DNA from: Paucibacter sp963740455
Lineage (GTDB): Bacteria; Pseudomonadota; Gammaproteobacteria; Burkholderiales; Burkholderiaceae_C
Assembly (NCBI GenBank): GCA_963740455.1
Contig: CAVUEF010000006.1
Coordinates: forward strand, 124,001 to 188,000
Direction: 5' to 3'
DNA length: 64,000 bases
A model generated the notes under the pieces. The model saw only the letters and a list, made by a program, of their open reading frames with translations. It ran no database searches and was not told where the DNA came from. This document shows, one piece after another, positions 9,167 to 18,444 of the stretch; positions within the stretch are counted from its first letter, which is position 1; each line of letters starts with the position of its first letter. Both the position numbers and the translations under genes were made by a program.

Positions 9167-10117
9167 TCAGCTTTTGCCTGCTGGCGCCTCGCCCATCCAT
9201 GGCCGGTCATGCTCGGCCAGATGGGTTTCGCCATGTTCGAGGATGAAGTAGCGCAGCGCTTCGGCAGCCGGCGACAGAATTTTTGACTGCATGTGCACGA
9301 TGTTCCAGGCGCGCACCAGCGGGCTGCCCTCTATGCGAACGATCTCCAGCAGGCCGCAGCTCAGCTCCAGCCCGATCGTGTGCAGCGACAGAAAGCCCAG
9401 ACCCATGCCGGCCATGACGGCTTGCTTGATGGTCTCGTTGCTGGGCATTTCCATCGCGATGCGCGGCTCGAACCGATGGTCCTGGAAGAAGCGGTTCATC
9501 AGCGCGCGGGTTCCCGAGGCGGGCTCGCGAACGATCAGCGGATGGTCGGCGAGTGCCGAAACCGCCGGCCGGTCGATGCTCAGAATCGAATGCTTGGGCG
9601 GAGCGACGAACACATGCGGGTGCGCCGCAAAGGGCTCGGTGCGCGTCGCCATTTCCGTCGGGGGCCGGCCCATGATGGCCAAGTCGACCTCGCCGTGCTG
9701 CAGCAGGGTGACCAACTGCTCGCGATTGATGCCTTGCTGCAGGCGCAGCTCGATGCCTGGATGCTCTTCGCGGAAGCGCGTCAACAGGCGCGGGACGAAG
9801 TATTTGGCGGTGCCCACCATGCCCAGGTTCAGCACGCCGGACTCGAGCTTGAGAAAGCGCGCCATCGCGTCGTCGGCGTCCTTCAGCGTGGCCAGCATGC
9901 GCCGCACATAGACGAGAAAATATTCGCCCACCGTGGTGAGCGACACCTGTCGGCCCTGACGCTCGAACAACTTCATCCCCAGTTGCAGTTCCAGCTCCTT
10001 GACCTGCATGGTCACTGCGGGGGGCGTCAAGTGCAGGCTCTCGGCAGCGCGTACGAAGCTCAACTGCTTGGCGACCTCGCTGAAGATACGCAATTGGCGG
10101 AAGGTGATGTTTTTCAT
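9167..10117 (-). CDS. cbbR: LysR-type CBB operon regulator CbbR
   Basis: 316 residues. An N-terminal LysR HTH is seen in FRQLRIFSEVAKQLSFVRAAE and LTPPAVTMQVKELE, followed by a periplasmic-binding-fold effector domain (about 90-300). It is transcribed divergently from cbbL with a 106-base gap, the classic cbbR-cbbLS arrangement. CbbR activates the CBB operon in response to reduced metabolites such as RuBP, PEP or NADPH, depending on species. Identification rests on the LysR fold plus position. Confidence 0.93.
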   Translation of the reverse strand: MKNITFRQLRIFSEVAKQLSFVRAAESLHLTPPAVTMQVKELELQLGMKLFERQGRQVSLTTVGEYFLVYVRRMLATLKDADDAMARFLKLESGVLNLGMVGTAKYFVPRLLTRFREEHPGIELRLQQGINREQLVTLLQHGEVDLAIMGRPPTEMATRTEPFAAHPHVFVAPPKHSILSIDRPAVSALADHPLIVREPASGTRALMNRFFQDHRFEPRIAMEMPSNETIKQAVMAGMGLGFLSLHTIGLELSCGLLEIVRIEGSPLVRAWNIVHMQSKILSPAAEALRYFILEHGETHLAEHDRPWMGEAPAGKS

Positions 10118-10223
10118 TCAGTATTTCTTAATTGATCCATAAGAATAACTGAATTTTGTTTATTTACCTGATGACCTAAATTGCGCTCAACCGCGTCATC
10201 GCACGCCTAAGCAGGAGCCGCAA
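10118..10223 (+). promoter_or_regulatory. cbbR-cbbL divergent promoter/operator region
   Basis: This AT-rich intergenic stretch contains an exact inverted repeat TTCTTA-N9-TAAGAA (10125-10145), which includes the LysR T-N11-A pattern (TTA...TAA). A second TTA-N10-TAA dyad lies at 10064-10079 plus 100 (that is, 10164-10179). Two adjacent T-N11-A type sites between cbbR and cbbL match the recognition and activation sites described for CbbR. The cbbL ribosome-binding site is CAGGAG at 10211-10216. Confidence 0.55.
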
Positions 10224-11693
10224 ATGAGCAAGCCCGACGATCTGGGACTTATCACCGACGCCAAGAAGCGCTACAGCGCAGGCGTCCTGAAATACCGCCA
10301 AATGGGCTATTGGGACGCGGACTACGTCCCCAAGGACACCGACACGCTTTGCCTGTTCCGCATCACCCCGCAAGAAGGCGTTGACCCGATCGAAGCCGCT
10401 GCCGCAGTGGCTGGCGAATCAAGCACGGCGACCTGGACGGTGGTCTGGACCGACCGCCTGACGGCCTGCGACAGCTACCGCGCCAAGGCCTACAAGGTCG
10501 AGCCGGTGCCGGGCACGCCAGGTCAGTATTTCGCGTGGGTGGCCTACGACATCACCCTCTTTGAAGAGGGTTCGATCGCCAACATCACGGCCAGCCTGAT
10601 CGGCAATGTCTTCAGCTTCAAGCCTTTGAAGGCCGCGCGTCTGGAAGACATCCGCATGCCGGTGGCACTCGTCAAGACCTTCAAGGGGCCGCCGACGGGA
10701 CTGGTGGTCGAGCGCGAGCGCCTGGACAAGTTCGGCCGACCCTTGCTCGGCGCCACCACCAAGCCCAAGCTGGGTCTGTCGGGGCGCAACTACGGCCGCG
10801 TGATCTACGAGGGACTGAAGGGCGGCCTCGACTTCATGAAGGACGACGAGAACATCAACTCGCAGCCCTTCATGCACTGGCGCGACCGTTTCCTGTACGT
10901 GATGGACGCCGTGAACAAGGCCAGCGCCGCGACCGGCGAGGTCAAGGGCAGCTACCTGAACGTGACCGGCGCGACGATGGAAGACATCTACGAGCGCGCC
11001 GAGTTTGCCAAGGAGCTGGGCTCGGTGGTGATCATGCTCGACCTGGTGATCGGCTGGAGCGCGATCCAGAGCATGGCCAACTGGGCGCGCAAGCACGACA
11101 TGATCGTGCACATGCACCGCGCCGGTCACGGCACCTACACGCGGCAGAAGAACCACGGGGTGAGCTTTCGCGTGATGGCCAAGTGGTTGCGTCTGGCCGG
11201 GGTCGACCACCTGCACACCGGCACGGCGGTCGGCAAGCTCGAGGGCGACCCGATGACCGTGCAAGGCTATTACAACGTGTGTCGCGACAGCTTCACCAAG
11301 CAGGACCTGCCGCGCGGCCTGTTCTTCGATCAGGACTGGGCCGATATGCGCAAGGTCATGCCGGTGGCCAGCGGCGGCATCCACGCGGGCCAGATGCACC
11401 AGCTGATCGATCTGTTCGGCGACGACGTGATTCTGCAGTTCGGCGGCGGCACCATCGGTCACCCGGCCGGCATCCAGGCCGGTGCGGTGGCCAATCGCGT
11501 GGCGCTGGAGTGCATCGTGAAGGCGCGCAATGAAGGCAAGAACATCCTGGAAGAGGGCCCGGCGATTCTGCGCAAGGTGGCGCAGACTTGCACGCCGCTG
11601 AAGCAGGCGCTGGACACCTGGGGCGAAATCAGCTTCAACTACGCAAGCACCGACACCAGTGACTATGCCGTGACGCCTGGGGTGGCGGCGTAA
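10224..11693 (+). CDS. cbbL: RuBisCO large subunit, form I red-type (IC)
   Basis: 489 residues. Catalytic features are all visible: KPKLGLSGRNYGR with the active-site Lys (about 180), GGLDFMKDDENIN with the carbamylated Lys (about 206), and loop 6 HTGTAVGKLEGDP with the mobile Lys (about 338). SGGIHAGQM and GGGTIGHPAG supply the phosphate-binding segments. The N-terminal extension and GLSGRNYGRVIYEGLKGG are characteristic of the red-like IC lineage of proteobacteria, and the presence of cbbX agrees. It fixes CO2 onto ribulose-1,5-bisphosphate. It is followed by cbbS after a stem-loop repeat. Confidence 0.98.
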   Translation: MSKPDDLGLITDAKKRYSAGVLKYRQMGYWDADYVPKDTDTLCLFRITPQEGVDPIEAAAAVAGESSTATWTVVWTDRLTACDSYRAKAYKVEPVPGTPGQYFAWVAYDITLFEEGSIANITASLIGNVFSFKPLKAARLEDIRMPVALVKTFKGPPTGLVVERERLDKFGRPLLGATTKPKLGLSGRNYGRVIYEGLKGGLDFMKDDENINSQPFMHWRDRFLYVMDAVNKASAATGEVKGSYLNVTGATMEDIYERAEFAKELGSVVIMLDLVIGWSAIQSMANWARKHDMIVHMHRAGHGTYTRQKNHGVSFRVMAKWLRLAGVDHLHTGTAVGKLEGDPMTVQGYYNVCRDSFTKQDLPRGLFFDQDWADMRKVMPVASGGIHAGQMHQLIDLFGDDVILQFGGGTIGHPAGIQAGAVANRVALECIVKARNEGKNILEEGPAILRKVAQTCTPLKQALDTWGEISFNYASTDTSDYAVTPGVAA

Positions 11694-11730
11694 TTCCGCA
11701 GGCAGTCATGGAGCGCGCCGAGGGCGCCGG

Positions 11731-11808
11731 ATGACTGGTTCCGCTCATGTCCCCCGGCCCTGGCCTGCGGCCACGGCCTCCTCCTTTACTTCGCTACACC
11801 AGTCACCC
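11731..11808. repeat. Stem-loop intergenic repeat, copy 1 (cbbL-cbbS gap)
   Basis: An outer stem GACTGGT (11733-11739) / ACCAGTC (11798-11804) closes a core carrying TGTCCCCCGGCCC and CTCCTCCTTTAC. The same core recurs at 18247-18280 and, inverted, at 18371-18420, always inside a long stem. The gap lies between two co-transcribed RuBisCO genes, so the structure will be present in the cbb mRNA. Confidence 0.65.
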
Positions 11809-11856
11809 AGCACCCGCGAACCCAGCGGTAAGAAACCACCACAGGAGCACACGACC

Positions 11857-12291
11857 ATGATGACCAACCCGACCGGCCAGATCACCCAAGGCCAATTCAG
11901 CTTTCTGCCCGCCCTGACCGACGCCGAAATCTCCATGCAGATCGACTACGGCCTCTCCAAGGGATATGCCTGGAGCATCGAGTACACCGACGATCCGCAC
12001 CCGCGCAACACCTACTGGGAGATGTTCGGCATGCCCATGTTCGACATGCAGGACGCGGCCGGCGTGATGATGGAGTTGCACAGCTGCCGCAAGACTTTCC
12101 CCAGCCATTACATCCGCCTGATGGCCTTCGACTCGACACGTGGCATCGAGTCGATCGCGATGAGCTTCATCGTGAACCGGCCTTTGAGCGAACCCGGCTT
12201 CGGACTGGTGCGTCAGGAAGTGAATGGGCGGACGATGCGCTATTCGGTGCACAGCTACGCGACCGACAAGCCCGAAGGGCAGCGCTATTGA
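11857..12291 (+). CDS. cbbS: RuBisCO small subunit, form I
   Basis: 144 residues, counting from the first of two adjacent ATGs (11857 and 11860) behind CAGGAG. Conserved small-subunit features are QFSFLPALTDAEI, the pattern GYAWSIEYTDDPHPRNTYWEMFG, and the C-terminal extension typical of red-type subunits (VNRPLSEPGFGLVRQE, then YSVHSYAT). Eight copies cap the L8 core. It lies 163 bases after cbbL, separated by the stem-loop repeat. Confidence 0.97.
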   Translation: MMTNPTGQITQGQFSFLPALTDAEISMQIDYGLSKGYAWSIEYTDDPHPRNTYWEMFGMPMFDMQDAAGVMMELHSCRKTFPSHYIRLMAFDSTRGIESIAMSFIVNRPLSEPGFGLVRQEVNGRTMRYSVHSYATDKPEGQRY

Positions 12292-12349
12292 CACTGCCTG
12301 CCACGCTCCCGCTCCAGGCGGAGCACGGTCCACCATCAACGAGGCATCG

Positions 12350-13051
12350 ATGACCACCTACCGCATTGCGCCTTCCATCTTGTCGGCCGACTTTGCCCGT
12401 CTGGGCGACGAGGTCAGAAGCGTCATCAATGCCGGCGCCGACTGGATTCACTTCGACGTGATGGACAACCATTACGTACCGAACCTGACCATCGGACCGG
12501 CCGTGGCGCAGGCGATCAAGCCGCATTGCGTGCGTGCCGACGGCAGCAAGGTCGAGCTCGATGTGCACCTGATGGTGCAGCCGGTGGATGCCTTGGCGCA
12601 GGCGTTTGCCAAGGCCGGCGCCGACCTCATCAGCTTTCACCCGGACGCCAGCATGCATGTCGATCGCACGCTGCAGCTGATCCATGGCGAAGGCTGCAAG
12701 GCCGGCCTGGTGTTCAACCCGGCCACGCCGCTGGACGTGCTGGATTGGGTGATCGACAAGGTCGACCTCGTGCTCATCATGAGCGTGAACCCGGGCTTCG
12801 GCGGTCAGAGCTTCATCGACAGCGCCTTGCGCAAGACCGAGCAGGCGCGGCGCATCATCGAAGCCAGCGGCCGCGACATCCGGCTCGAAGTGGACGGCGG
12901 CATCAAGGCCGACAATATCCGCCGCGTGGCCGATGCGGGCGCCGATACCTTCGTCGCCGGCAGCGCGATCTTCGGCCAGACCGACTACAAGCGCGTGATC
13001 GACGCGATGCGCGCGCAGCTCGCGGCGTCAACGCCAGGCAAGGCGGCGTGA
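12350..13051 (+). CDS. cbbE: Ribulose-phosphate 3-epimerase
   Basis: 233 residues, a TIM-barrel metalloenzyme. Motifs are IAPSILSADFARLG, WIHFDVMDNHYVPNLT (metal ligands), VDLVLIMSVNPGFGGQSF and the phosphate loop LEVDGGIKADNI. It interconverts D-xylulose 5-phosphate and D-ribulose 5-phosphate in the regeneration phase of the cycle. Its stop codon overlaps the cbbX start by one base (TGATG), which indicates coupled translation. The usual housekeeping name is rpe; cbbE is used because of its operon. Confidence 0.96.
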   Translation: MTTYRIAPSILSADFARLGDEVRSVINAGADWIHFDVMDNHYVPNLTIGPAVAQAIKPHCVRADGSKVELDVHLMVQPVDALAQAFAKAGADLISFHPDASMHVDRTLQLIHGEGCKAGLVFNPATPLDVLDWVIDKVDLVLIMSVNPGFGGQSFIDSALRKTEQARRIIEASGRDIRLEVDGGIKADNIRRVADAGADTFVAGSAIFGQTDYKRVIDAMRAQLAASTPGKAA

Positions 13052-14007
13052 TGAACGCTCCTCGCTACTCGATCCCCGGTAGCGTCGCTGCGTCGGCGCC
13101 TGAACTGCAGGCGCCGGAAGACGCGGGGCCGCCTGCCACGACGGTGGCGGAGGTGCTGGCCCAGAGCCAGGTCGAAACGGTGCTCGATGAACTCGACCGC
13201 GACCTGGTCGGGCTGGCGCCGGTGAAGACCCGCCTGCGCGACATCGCTGCGCTGCTGGTGATCGACAAGCTGCGGCTTGGTCTTGGCCTGGCGGCGCAGA
13301 CGCCGAGCCTGCACATGAGCTTTACCGGCAATCCCGGCACGGGCAAGACCACGGTGGCCTTGCGCATGGCCGAAATCCTGCACCGCCTGGGTTATGTGCG
13401 CAAAGGCCATCTGGTGGCGGTGACGCGCGACGACCTGGTCGGCCAATACATCGGCCACACCGCGCCCAAGACGCGCGAAGTGCTCAAGAAGGCGATGGGC
13501 GGCGTGCTTTTCATCGACGAGGCCTACTACCTGTATCGTCCCGACAACGAGCGCGACTATGGACAGGAAGCGATCGAGATTCTGCTGCAGGTGATGGAAA
13601 ACCAGCGCGATGATCTGGTCGTGATTCTTGCTGGCTACAAGGACCGCATGGACACCTTCTTCCAGTCCAACCCGGGACTCAGCTCACGCATTGCACACCA
13701 CCTCGATTTTCCGGACTACAGCCCTGACGAGTTGCTGCAGATCGGCGACCGGATGCTAACTACCATGAACTACCGCTTCGGCGGCGCTGGGCGCGAGAGC
13801 TTTGCCGAGTACCTGAATCTGCGCATTGCGCAGCCTCACTTCGCCAATGCACGCAGCGTGCGCAATGCGCTCGACCGCGCACGGTTGCGCCAGGCCAGCC
13901 GCTTGTTTGCCGAGCGCGACCGGGTGCTGACACGCGAAGACCTGACGACCTTGCTGCCCGCGGACATCCGGGCCAGCCGCGTGTTCGCAAGCCACCCCTC
14001 CCACTGA
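13051..14007 (+). CDS. cbbX: Red-type RuBisCO activase CbbX (AAA+)
   Basis: 318 residues. An AAA+ core has Walker A GNPGTGKTT (about residue 91), Walker B GGVLFIDEAYYLY, and a sensor/arginine region through SRIAHHLDFPDYSPDEL. CbbX hexamers remodel inhibited red-type RuBisCO by pulling on the C-terminus of the large subunit, and are activated by RuBP. Its presence agrees with the IC assignment of cbbL, because green-type enzymes use other activases. About 35 N-terminal residues before the conserved domain are low-complexity. Confidence 0.96.
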   Translation: MNAPRYSIPGSVAASAPELQAPEDAGPPATTVAEVLAQSQVETVLDELDRDLVGLAPVKTRLRDIAALLVIDKLRLGLGLAAQTPSLHMSFTGNPGTGKTTVALRMAEILHRLGYVRKGHLVAVTRDDLVGQYIGHTAPKTREVLKKAMGGVLFIDEAYYLYRPDNERDYGQEAIEILLQVMENQRDDLVVILAGYKDRMDTFFQSNPGLSSRIAHHLDFPDYSPDELLQIGDRMLTTMNYRFGGAGRESFAEYLNLRIAQPHFANARSVRNALDRARLRQASRLFAERDRVLTREDLTTLLPADIRASRVFASHPSH

Positions 14008-14025
14008 CACGACAGGACGACCCCC

Positions 14026-15120
14026 ATGCCACTCTCGCATCGCTGGACGCTGACACGCTATCTGATCGAGCAGCGCCGCCGTTTTCCGCAGGCCGTCGGT
14101 GACTTCAACGCACTGCTGCTCGATGTCTCGCTGGCCTGCAAGGCGATCGCCCGCATCGTGGCGTTCGGCGAGCTCGGCGATTCGCTGGGCCTTGCCGTCC
14201 TGGCGCAGGGCGGGGCCGTGAATGTGCAAGGCGAGGTGCAAAAGCCGCTTGACGTGCTCAGCAACGAAATCTTCATCCGCATGAACGAGTGGAACGGTCA
14301 CCTCGCGGGCATGGCGTCCGAAGAAATGGACGAGCCGCGGCAGATCCCGCAGGCCTATTCGCGAGGCAAATACCTGCTGGTGTTCGACCCGCTCGACGGA
14401 TCGAGCAATATCGACGTGAACGTTTCGGTGGGCAGCATCTTCTCGATCCTGCGTGCGCCGCAAGACGTGATCGACAGCGGTCGCGATGTGACCGAGGCCG
14501 ACTTCCTGCAGCCCGGCAGCACCCAGGTGGCGGCCGGCTACGCCTTGTACGGCCCGACCACCATGCTGGTGCTGAGCGTCGGCAACGGCGTGGCGGGCTT
14601 CACGCTGAACCCGAACCTCGGTGAGTTCGTGTTGACGCACGCCGACATCCAGGTGCCGGCCGACACGCATGAGTTCGCCATCAACAGCTCCAACAGCCGC
14701 TTCTGGGAGCCGCCGGTGAAGCGTTACGTTGACGAATGCCTGGCCGGCAAGACCGGCCCGCGCGGCAAGGACTTCAACACGCGCTGGATTGCCAGCATGG
14801 TGGCCGAGGCGCACCGCATCCTGATGCGCGGTGGCGTGTTCCTGTACCCGCGCGACACCAAGGATCCAATCAAGCCGGGCCGCTTGCGCTTGCTCTACGA
14901 GGCGAACCCGATCGGCTTTCTGATGGAGCAGGCCGGCGGGCGGGCCAGCACGGGACGCCAAGCGGTGCTGGGCGTGACGCCGACCCAGCTGCACCAGCGC
15001 ATCGGCCTGGTGTTCGGCTCGAAGCACGAGGTCGAGCGTATCGAGCGTTATCACCTTGATCCGGCGACCAAGGATATTGGCAATCCGCTGTTTGCCGAGC
15101 GAGGTTTGTTCCGGGATTGA
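14026..15120 (+). CDS. cbbF: Fructose-1,6-bisphosphatase class I
   Basis: 364 residues, class I FBPase. The catalytic metal-binding motif FDPLDGSSNIDVNVSVGSIFSIL lies at about residues 122-144. NVQGEVQKPLDVLSNEIF and the C-terminal LYEANPIGFLMEQAGGRAS block are also present. It dephosphorylates fructose 1,6-bisphosphate, and in autotrophs enzymes of this kind may also act on sedoheptulose 1,7-bisphosphate. It sits 18 bases after cbbX. Confidence 0.96.
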   Translation: MPLSHRWTLTRYLIEQRRRFPQAVGDFNALLLDVSLACKAIARIVAFGELGDSLGLAVLAQGGAVNVQGEVQKPLDVLSNEIFIRMNEWNGHLAGMASEEMDEPRQIPQAYSRGKYLLVFDPLDGSSNIDVNVSVGSIFSILRAPQDVIDSGRDVTEADFLQPGSTQVAAGYALYGPTTMLVLSVGNGVAGFTLNPNLGEFVLTHADIQVPADTHEFAINSSNSRFWEPPVKRYVDECLAGKTGPRGKDFNTRWIASMVAEAHRILMRGGVFLYPRDTKDPIKPGRLRLLYEANPIGFLMEQAGGRASTGRQAVLGVTPTQLHQRIGLVFGSKHEVERIERYHLDPATKDIGNPLFAERGLFRD

Positions 15121-15200
15121 GTTTGCACCGAGGACGCCGCGCCGTTGCGGCCGCAAAGCGGCGAGCCCGTTTCACCAAGAATAGTCAGGAGAAGCTCCAC

Positions 15201-16085
15201 ATGTCAGAACGTCACCCCATCATCGCCATCACGGGTTCGTCCGGCGCGGGCACCACATCGGTGACGCGCACCTTCGAGAACATCTTCCGTCGTGAGCATG
15301 TCAAGGCGGCGGTCATCGAGGGCGACAGCTTTCACCGTCACGACCGCAATGAAATGAAGCTGCGCCAGGCCGAAGCCGAACAAGCCGGCAACCAGAACTT
15401 CAGCCACTTCGGACCGGAAAACAATATGTTTGCCGAGCTCGAGCAGTTGTTCAAGGACTTCGGCGCATCGGGCACCGGCAAGCGCCGCAAATACCTGCAC
15501 GACGCCGAGGAAGCGGCGCCCTACCAGCAAGAGCCCGGCACCTTCACGCCTTGGGAAGACGTGCCCGCTGGCACCGAGCTGCTGTTTTACGAAGGCCTGC
15601 ATGGGGCCGTCGTGACGCCCGAGGTCGACATCGCGCGCCACCCCGACTTGCTGATCGGCGTCGTGCCGGTGATCAATCTCGAGTGGATCCAAAAACTCTG
15701 GCGCGACAAATCCAAGCGCGGCTATTCGACCGAGGCGGTGACCGACACCATCCTGCGCCGCATGCCCGACTATGTGAACTACATCTGCCCGCAGTTCACC
15801 CACACGCATGTGAACTTCCAGCGTGTGCCCTGTGTGGACACCAGCAACCCGTTCATCGCGCTCGACATTCCGGCGCCCGACGAGAGCATCTGCGTGATCC
15901 GCTTCGCCAATCCCAAGGGCATCGACTTCCCTTACCTGCTCAACATGATCAACAACTCGTGGATGTCGCGCGCCAACACGATCGTGGTGCCGGGCGGCAA
16001 GATGGATCTGGCCATGCAGCTGATTTTCACGCCCTTCATCTGGCGCATGATCGAGCGGCGCAAGCGTGCCCTCGGCGTTCTGTAA
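15201..16085 (+). CDS. cbbP: Phosphoribulokinase
   Basis: 294 residues, the size of bacterial octameric phosphoribulokinases. The P-loop is GSSGAGTTSV (about residues 12-21), followed by EGDSFHRHDRNEM, which carries the substrate-binding residues. TPWEDVPAGTELLFYEGLHG is a conserved family block. It phosphorylates ribulose 5-phosphate to the RuBisCO substrate. The 80-base gap after cbbF holds a GC-rich stretch and an AGGAGAAG ribosome-binding site. Confidence 0.97.
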   Translation: MSERHPIIAITGSSGAGTTSVTRTFENIFRREHVKAAVIEGDSFHRHDRNEMKLRQAEAEQAGNQNFSHFGPENNMFAELEQLFKDFGASGTGKRRKYLHDAEEAAPYQQEPGTFTPWEDVPAGTELLFYEGLHGAVVTPEVDIARHPDLLIGVVPVINLEWIQKLWRDKSKRGYSTEAVTDTILRRMPDYVNYICPQFTHTHVNFQRVPCVDTSNPFIALDIPAPDESICVIRFANPKGIDFPYLLNMINNSWMSRANTIVVPGGKMDLAMQLIFTPFIWRMIERRKRALGVL

Positions 16086-16105
16086 TTTCTTCCGAGAGGC
16101 AAGCC

Positions 16106-18145
16106 ATGAGTTCCGCATCGACTGACCGCGTCCTGCGCCCCGACAACGGGCAGCACGACGAGCTTGCCAACGCCTTGCGCGCGCTGGCCATGGACGCCGT
16201 GCAAGCGGCCAACTCCGGGCACCCGGGCGCACCGATGGGCATGGCCGAGATGGCCGTCGCCCTGTGGGGCCGGCATTTGCGACACAACCCGGCCAATCCG
16301 GGCTGGGCCGACCGCGACCGTTTCGTGCTGTCCAACGGCCACGCGTCGATGCTGCTCTATGCGCTGTTGCATCTGACCGGCTATGCCTTGAGCATCGACG
16401 ATCTGAAGCGCTTTCGCCAGTTGCACAGCAAGACACCCGGACATCCCGAGCATGGTTTGACGCCCGGTGTCGAAACGACGACCGGCCCGCTCGGCCAGGG
16501 CCTCGCGAATGCGGTCGGCTTTGCGCTGGCCGAGAAGCTGCTGGCCGACGAGTTCAACCGGCCCGGCCACCGCATCGTCGACCACCACACCTACGTCTTC
16601 ATGGGCGACGGCTGCCTGATGGAAGGCATCAGCCACGAGGCTTGCGGATTGGCCGGCGCCTGGCAGCTCGACAAGCTGATTGCCCTGTACGACGACAACG
16701 GCATCTCGATCGACGGCCCGGTGCGCGACTGGTTTGTCGACGACACGCCAGCGCGTTTTCGTGCCTACGGCTGGAACGTCATCGGGCCGATCGACGGAAA
16801 TGATGTGAATGCGGTGGCCGACGCGATCGCACAGGCCAAACAGGGCCGGCAGGGCCCGAGCCTGATCGTGTGCCGCACCACCATCGGCAAGGGTTCGCCG
16901 AACCGCGCCGGCACGGCCAAGGCGCATGGCGAGCCGTTCGGAGCGGACGAGATCCAACGCACCCGAGAGGCCATCCATTGGCCGTATGCGCCGTTCGAGA
17001 TTCCAGCCGCTGTGGCGGCACGCTGGAATGCCAGCGACGCTGGCGCGCGGCGCGAGATGGAGTGGCAGCAAGGCTTCAACGCCTACCGTGCCGAGCATCC
17101 CGCGTTGGCGGCCGAGTTCGAACGGCGCATGGCGGGCGAATTGCCGCGCGACTTCGAACAGACCTTGCAAGCCACGATGACCGAATTCGGTCACTCGAAC
17201 GAGACCATCGCCAGTCGCAAAGCCTCGCAGAAAGTGCTGGCCCTGCTGGCGCCCAAGGTGCCCGAGATGCTGGGCGGCAGCGCCGATCTGACCGGCTCCA
17301 ACCTGACCGACTTCCCCGGCTGTGGCGCGGTGCGCGGCGGCCAGACGGGCGGTCGCCACATCAACTATGGCGTGCGCGAATTCGGCATGGCAGCCATCAT
17401 GAACGGCCTGGCCTTGCATGGCGGCTTCATTCCTTATGGCGGCACTTTTCTGACCTTCAGCGACTACAGCCGCAACGCGGTTCGCATGGCTGCCTTGATG
17501 AAGTTGCGCGTCGTGCATGTCTTCACGCACGACTCGATCGGCCTCGGAGAAGACGGCCCGACGCACCAACCCGTCGAGCACGCGGCAAGCCTGCGCCTGA
17601 TTCCCAATCTCGACGTCTGGCGACCGGGTGACGCGGCAGAAACCGCCGTGGCCTGGACGCACGCGCTGCTGCAGGGCGACAGGCCGAGCGCGCTCTTGCT
17701 CTCCAGGCAGAACCTGCCGGCGCAGCAGCGCGACGCAGCTAAAGTGCTGGGCATCGGCCGCGGCGCCTATGCGCTGAGCGAGCGTGCGGACGCGAAGGCA
17801 GTGATTCTGGCCACCGGCTCCGAGCTGTCGCTGGCCATGCAGGCGCAAACCCTGCTCGACGCGCGCAACATTGCGGTGCGTGTCGTGTCCATGCCCTCGT
17901 CCACTGTCTTTGACCGGCAGGATCGCAGCTACCGCGATGCGGTGCTGGGCAAGTCGGTGCCGCGCATCGGCGTCGAAGCTGGCGTGACCCGCTGGTGGGG
18001 ACAGTACGGCTGCAGTGCTGCGCTCGGCGTCGATCAGTTCGGCGAGTCCGCGCCCGCGTCACAGCTGTACGACCACTTCGGACTGACGGCGGCGAAGCTG
18101 GCCGATCTGGTGCAGGCGCAAGTTGCGGGCGTGCCAGTCTATTGA
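16106..18145 (+). CDS. cbbT: Transketolase
   Basis: 679 residues with the three transketolase domains. The N-terminal thiamine-diphosphate domain shows NSGHPGAPMGMAEMA, TTGPLGQGLANAVG and the GDGCLMEGISHEACGLAG metal/TPP motif. The middle pyrimidine-binding domain has YGVREFGMAAIMNGLALHGG and HDSIGLGEDGPTHQPVEH. The C-terminal domain ends in EAGVTRWWGQYG. It transfers two-carbon units in the regeneration phase. A 349-base structured gap precedes the next gene, so distal expression could be uncoupled. Confidence 0.97.
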   Translation: MSSASTDRVLRPDNGQHDELANALRALAMDAVQAANSGHPGAPMGMAEMAVALWGRHLRHNPANPGWADRDRFVLSNGHASMLLYALLHLTGYALSIDDLKRFRQLHSKTPGHPEHGLTPGVETTTGPLGQGLANAVGFALAEKLLADEFNRPGHRIVDHHTYVFMGDGCLMEGISHEACGLAGAWQLDKLIALYDDNGISIDGPVRDWFVDDTPARFRAYGWNVIGPIDGNDVNAVADAIAQAKQGRQGPSLIVCRTTIGKGSPNRAGTAKAHGEPFGADEIQRTREAIHWPYAPFEIPAAVAARWNASDAGARREMEWQQGFNAYRAEHPALAAEFERRMAGELPRDFEQTLQATMTEFGHSNETIASRKASQKVLALLAPKVPEMLGGSADLTGSNLTDFPGCGAVRGGQTGGRHINYGVREFGMAAIMNGLALHGGFIPYGGTFLTFSDYSRNAVRMAALMKLRVVHVFTHDSIGLGEDGPTHQPVEHAASLRLIPNLDVWRPGDAAETAVAWTHALLQGDRPSALLLSRQNLPAQQRDAAKVLGIGRGAYALSERADAKAVILATGSELSLAMQAQTLLDARNIAVRVVSMPSSTVFDRQDRSYRDAVLGKSVPRIGVEAGVTRWWGQYGCSAALGVDQFGESAPASQLYDHFGLTAAKLADLVQAQVAGVPVY

Positions 18146-18217
18146 TCTTTTCATAAATCACGACACTCTTCTGCCGAGGCCACCTTTCAGTTACCTGGTT
18201 CCTGGTGCGCGCACGAT

Positions 18218-18309
18218 GCCAAGAAGGCTGGGCAAGTAACTGCGTTCGTGTCCCCCGCCCTACGGGCTCCTCCTTTACCTCACTACGTCACTTACCCAGT
18301 CTTCTTGGC
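18218..18309. repeat. Stem-loop intergenic repeat, copy 2
   Basis: A left arm starting GCCAAGAAGGCTGGG (18218) pairs with a right arm that ends CCCAGTCTTCTTGGC (18309), forming a stem of more than 20 bp with a few mismatches. The loop region carries TGTCCCCCGCCC and GGGCTCCTCCTTTACC, matching the core of the cbbL-cbbS repeat although the stem sequences differ. Confidence 0.7.
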
Positions 18310-18354
18310 GCAGCGGTATCGGTATTTCGGCGCGCATACCGACCGCTTTGCCAA

Positions 18355-18444
18355 GCAGGAGGATGGGGTGCTCTGCGCAGCGAAATAAAGGGGGAGCCCG
18401 CAGGGCGGAGGACATTCGCGGAGCAGAGTGCCGCATCCTCCTGC
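18355..18444. repeat. Stem-loop intergenic repeat, copy 3 (inverted)
   Basis: The arms GCAGGAGGATG (18355) and CATCCTCCTGC (18444) close a long hairpin that also pairs CTCTGC with GCAGAG. The core is on the opposite strand to copies 1 and 2: AAATAAAGGGGGAGCCC and GGGCGGAGGACAT read, as reverse complement, ATGTCCTCCGCCC and GGGCTCCCCCTTTATTT. The stem again differs in sequence from the other copies while pairing is kept. Confidence 0.65.
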
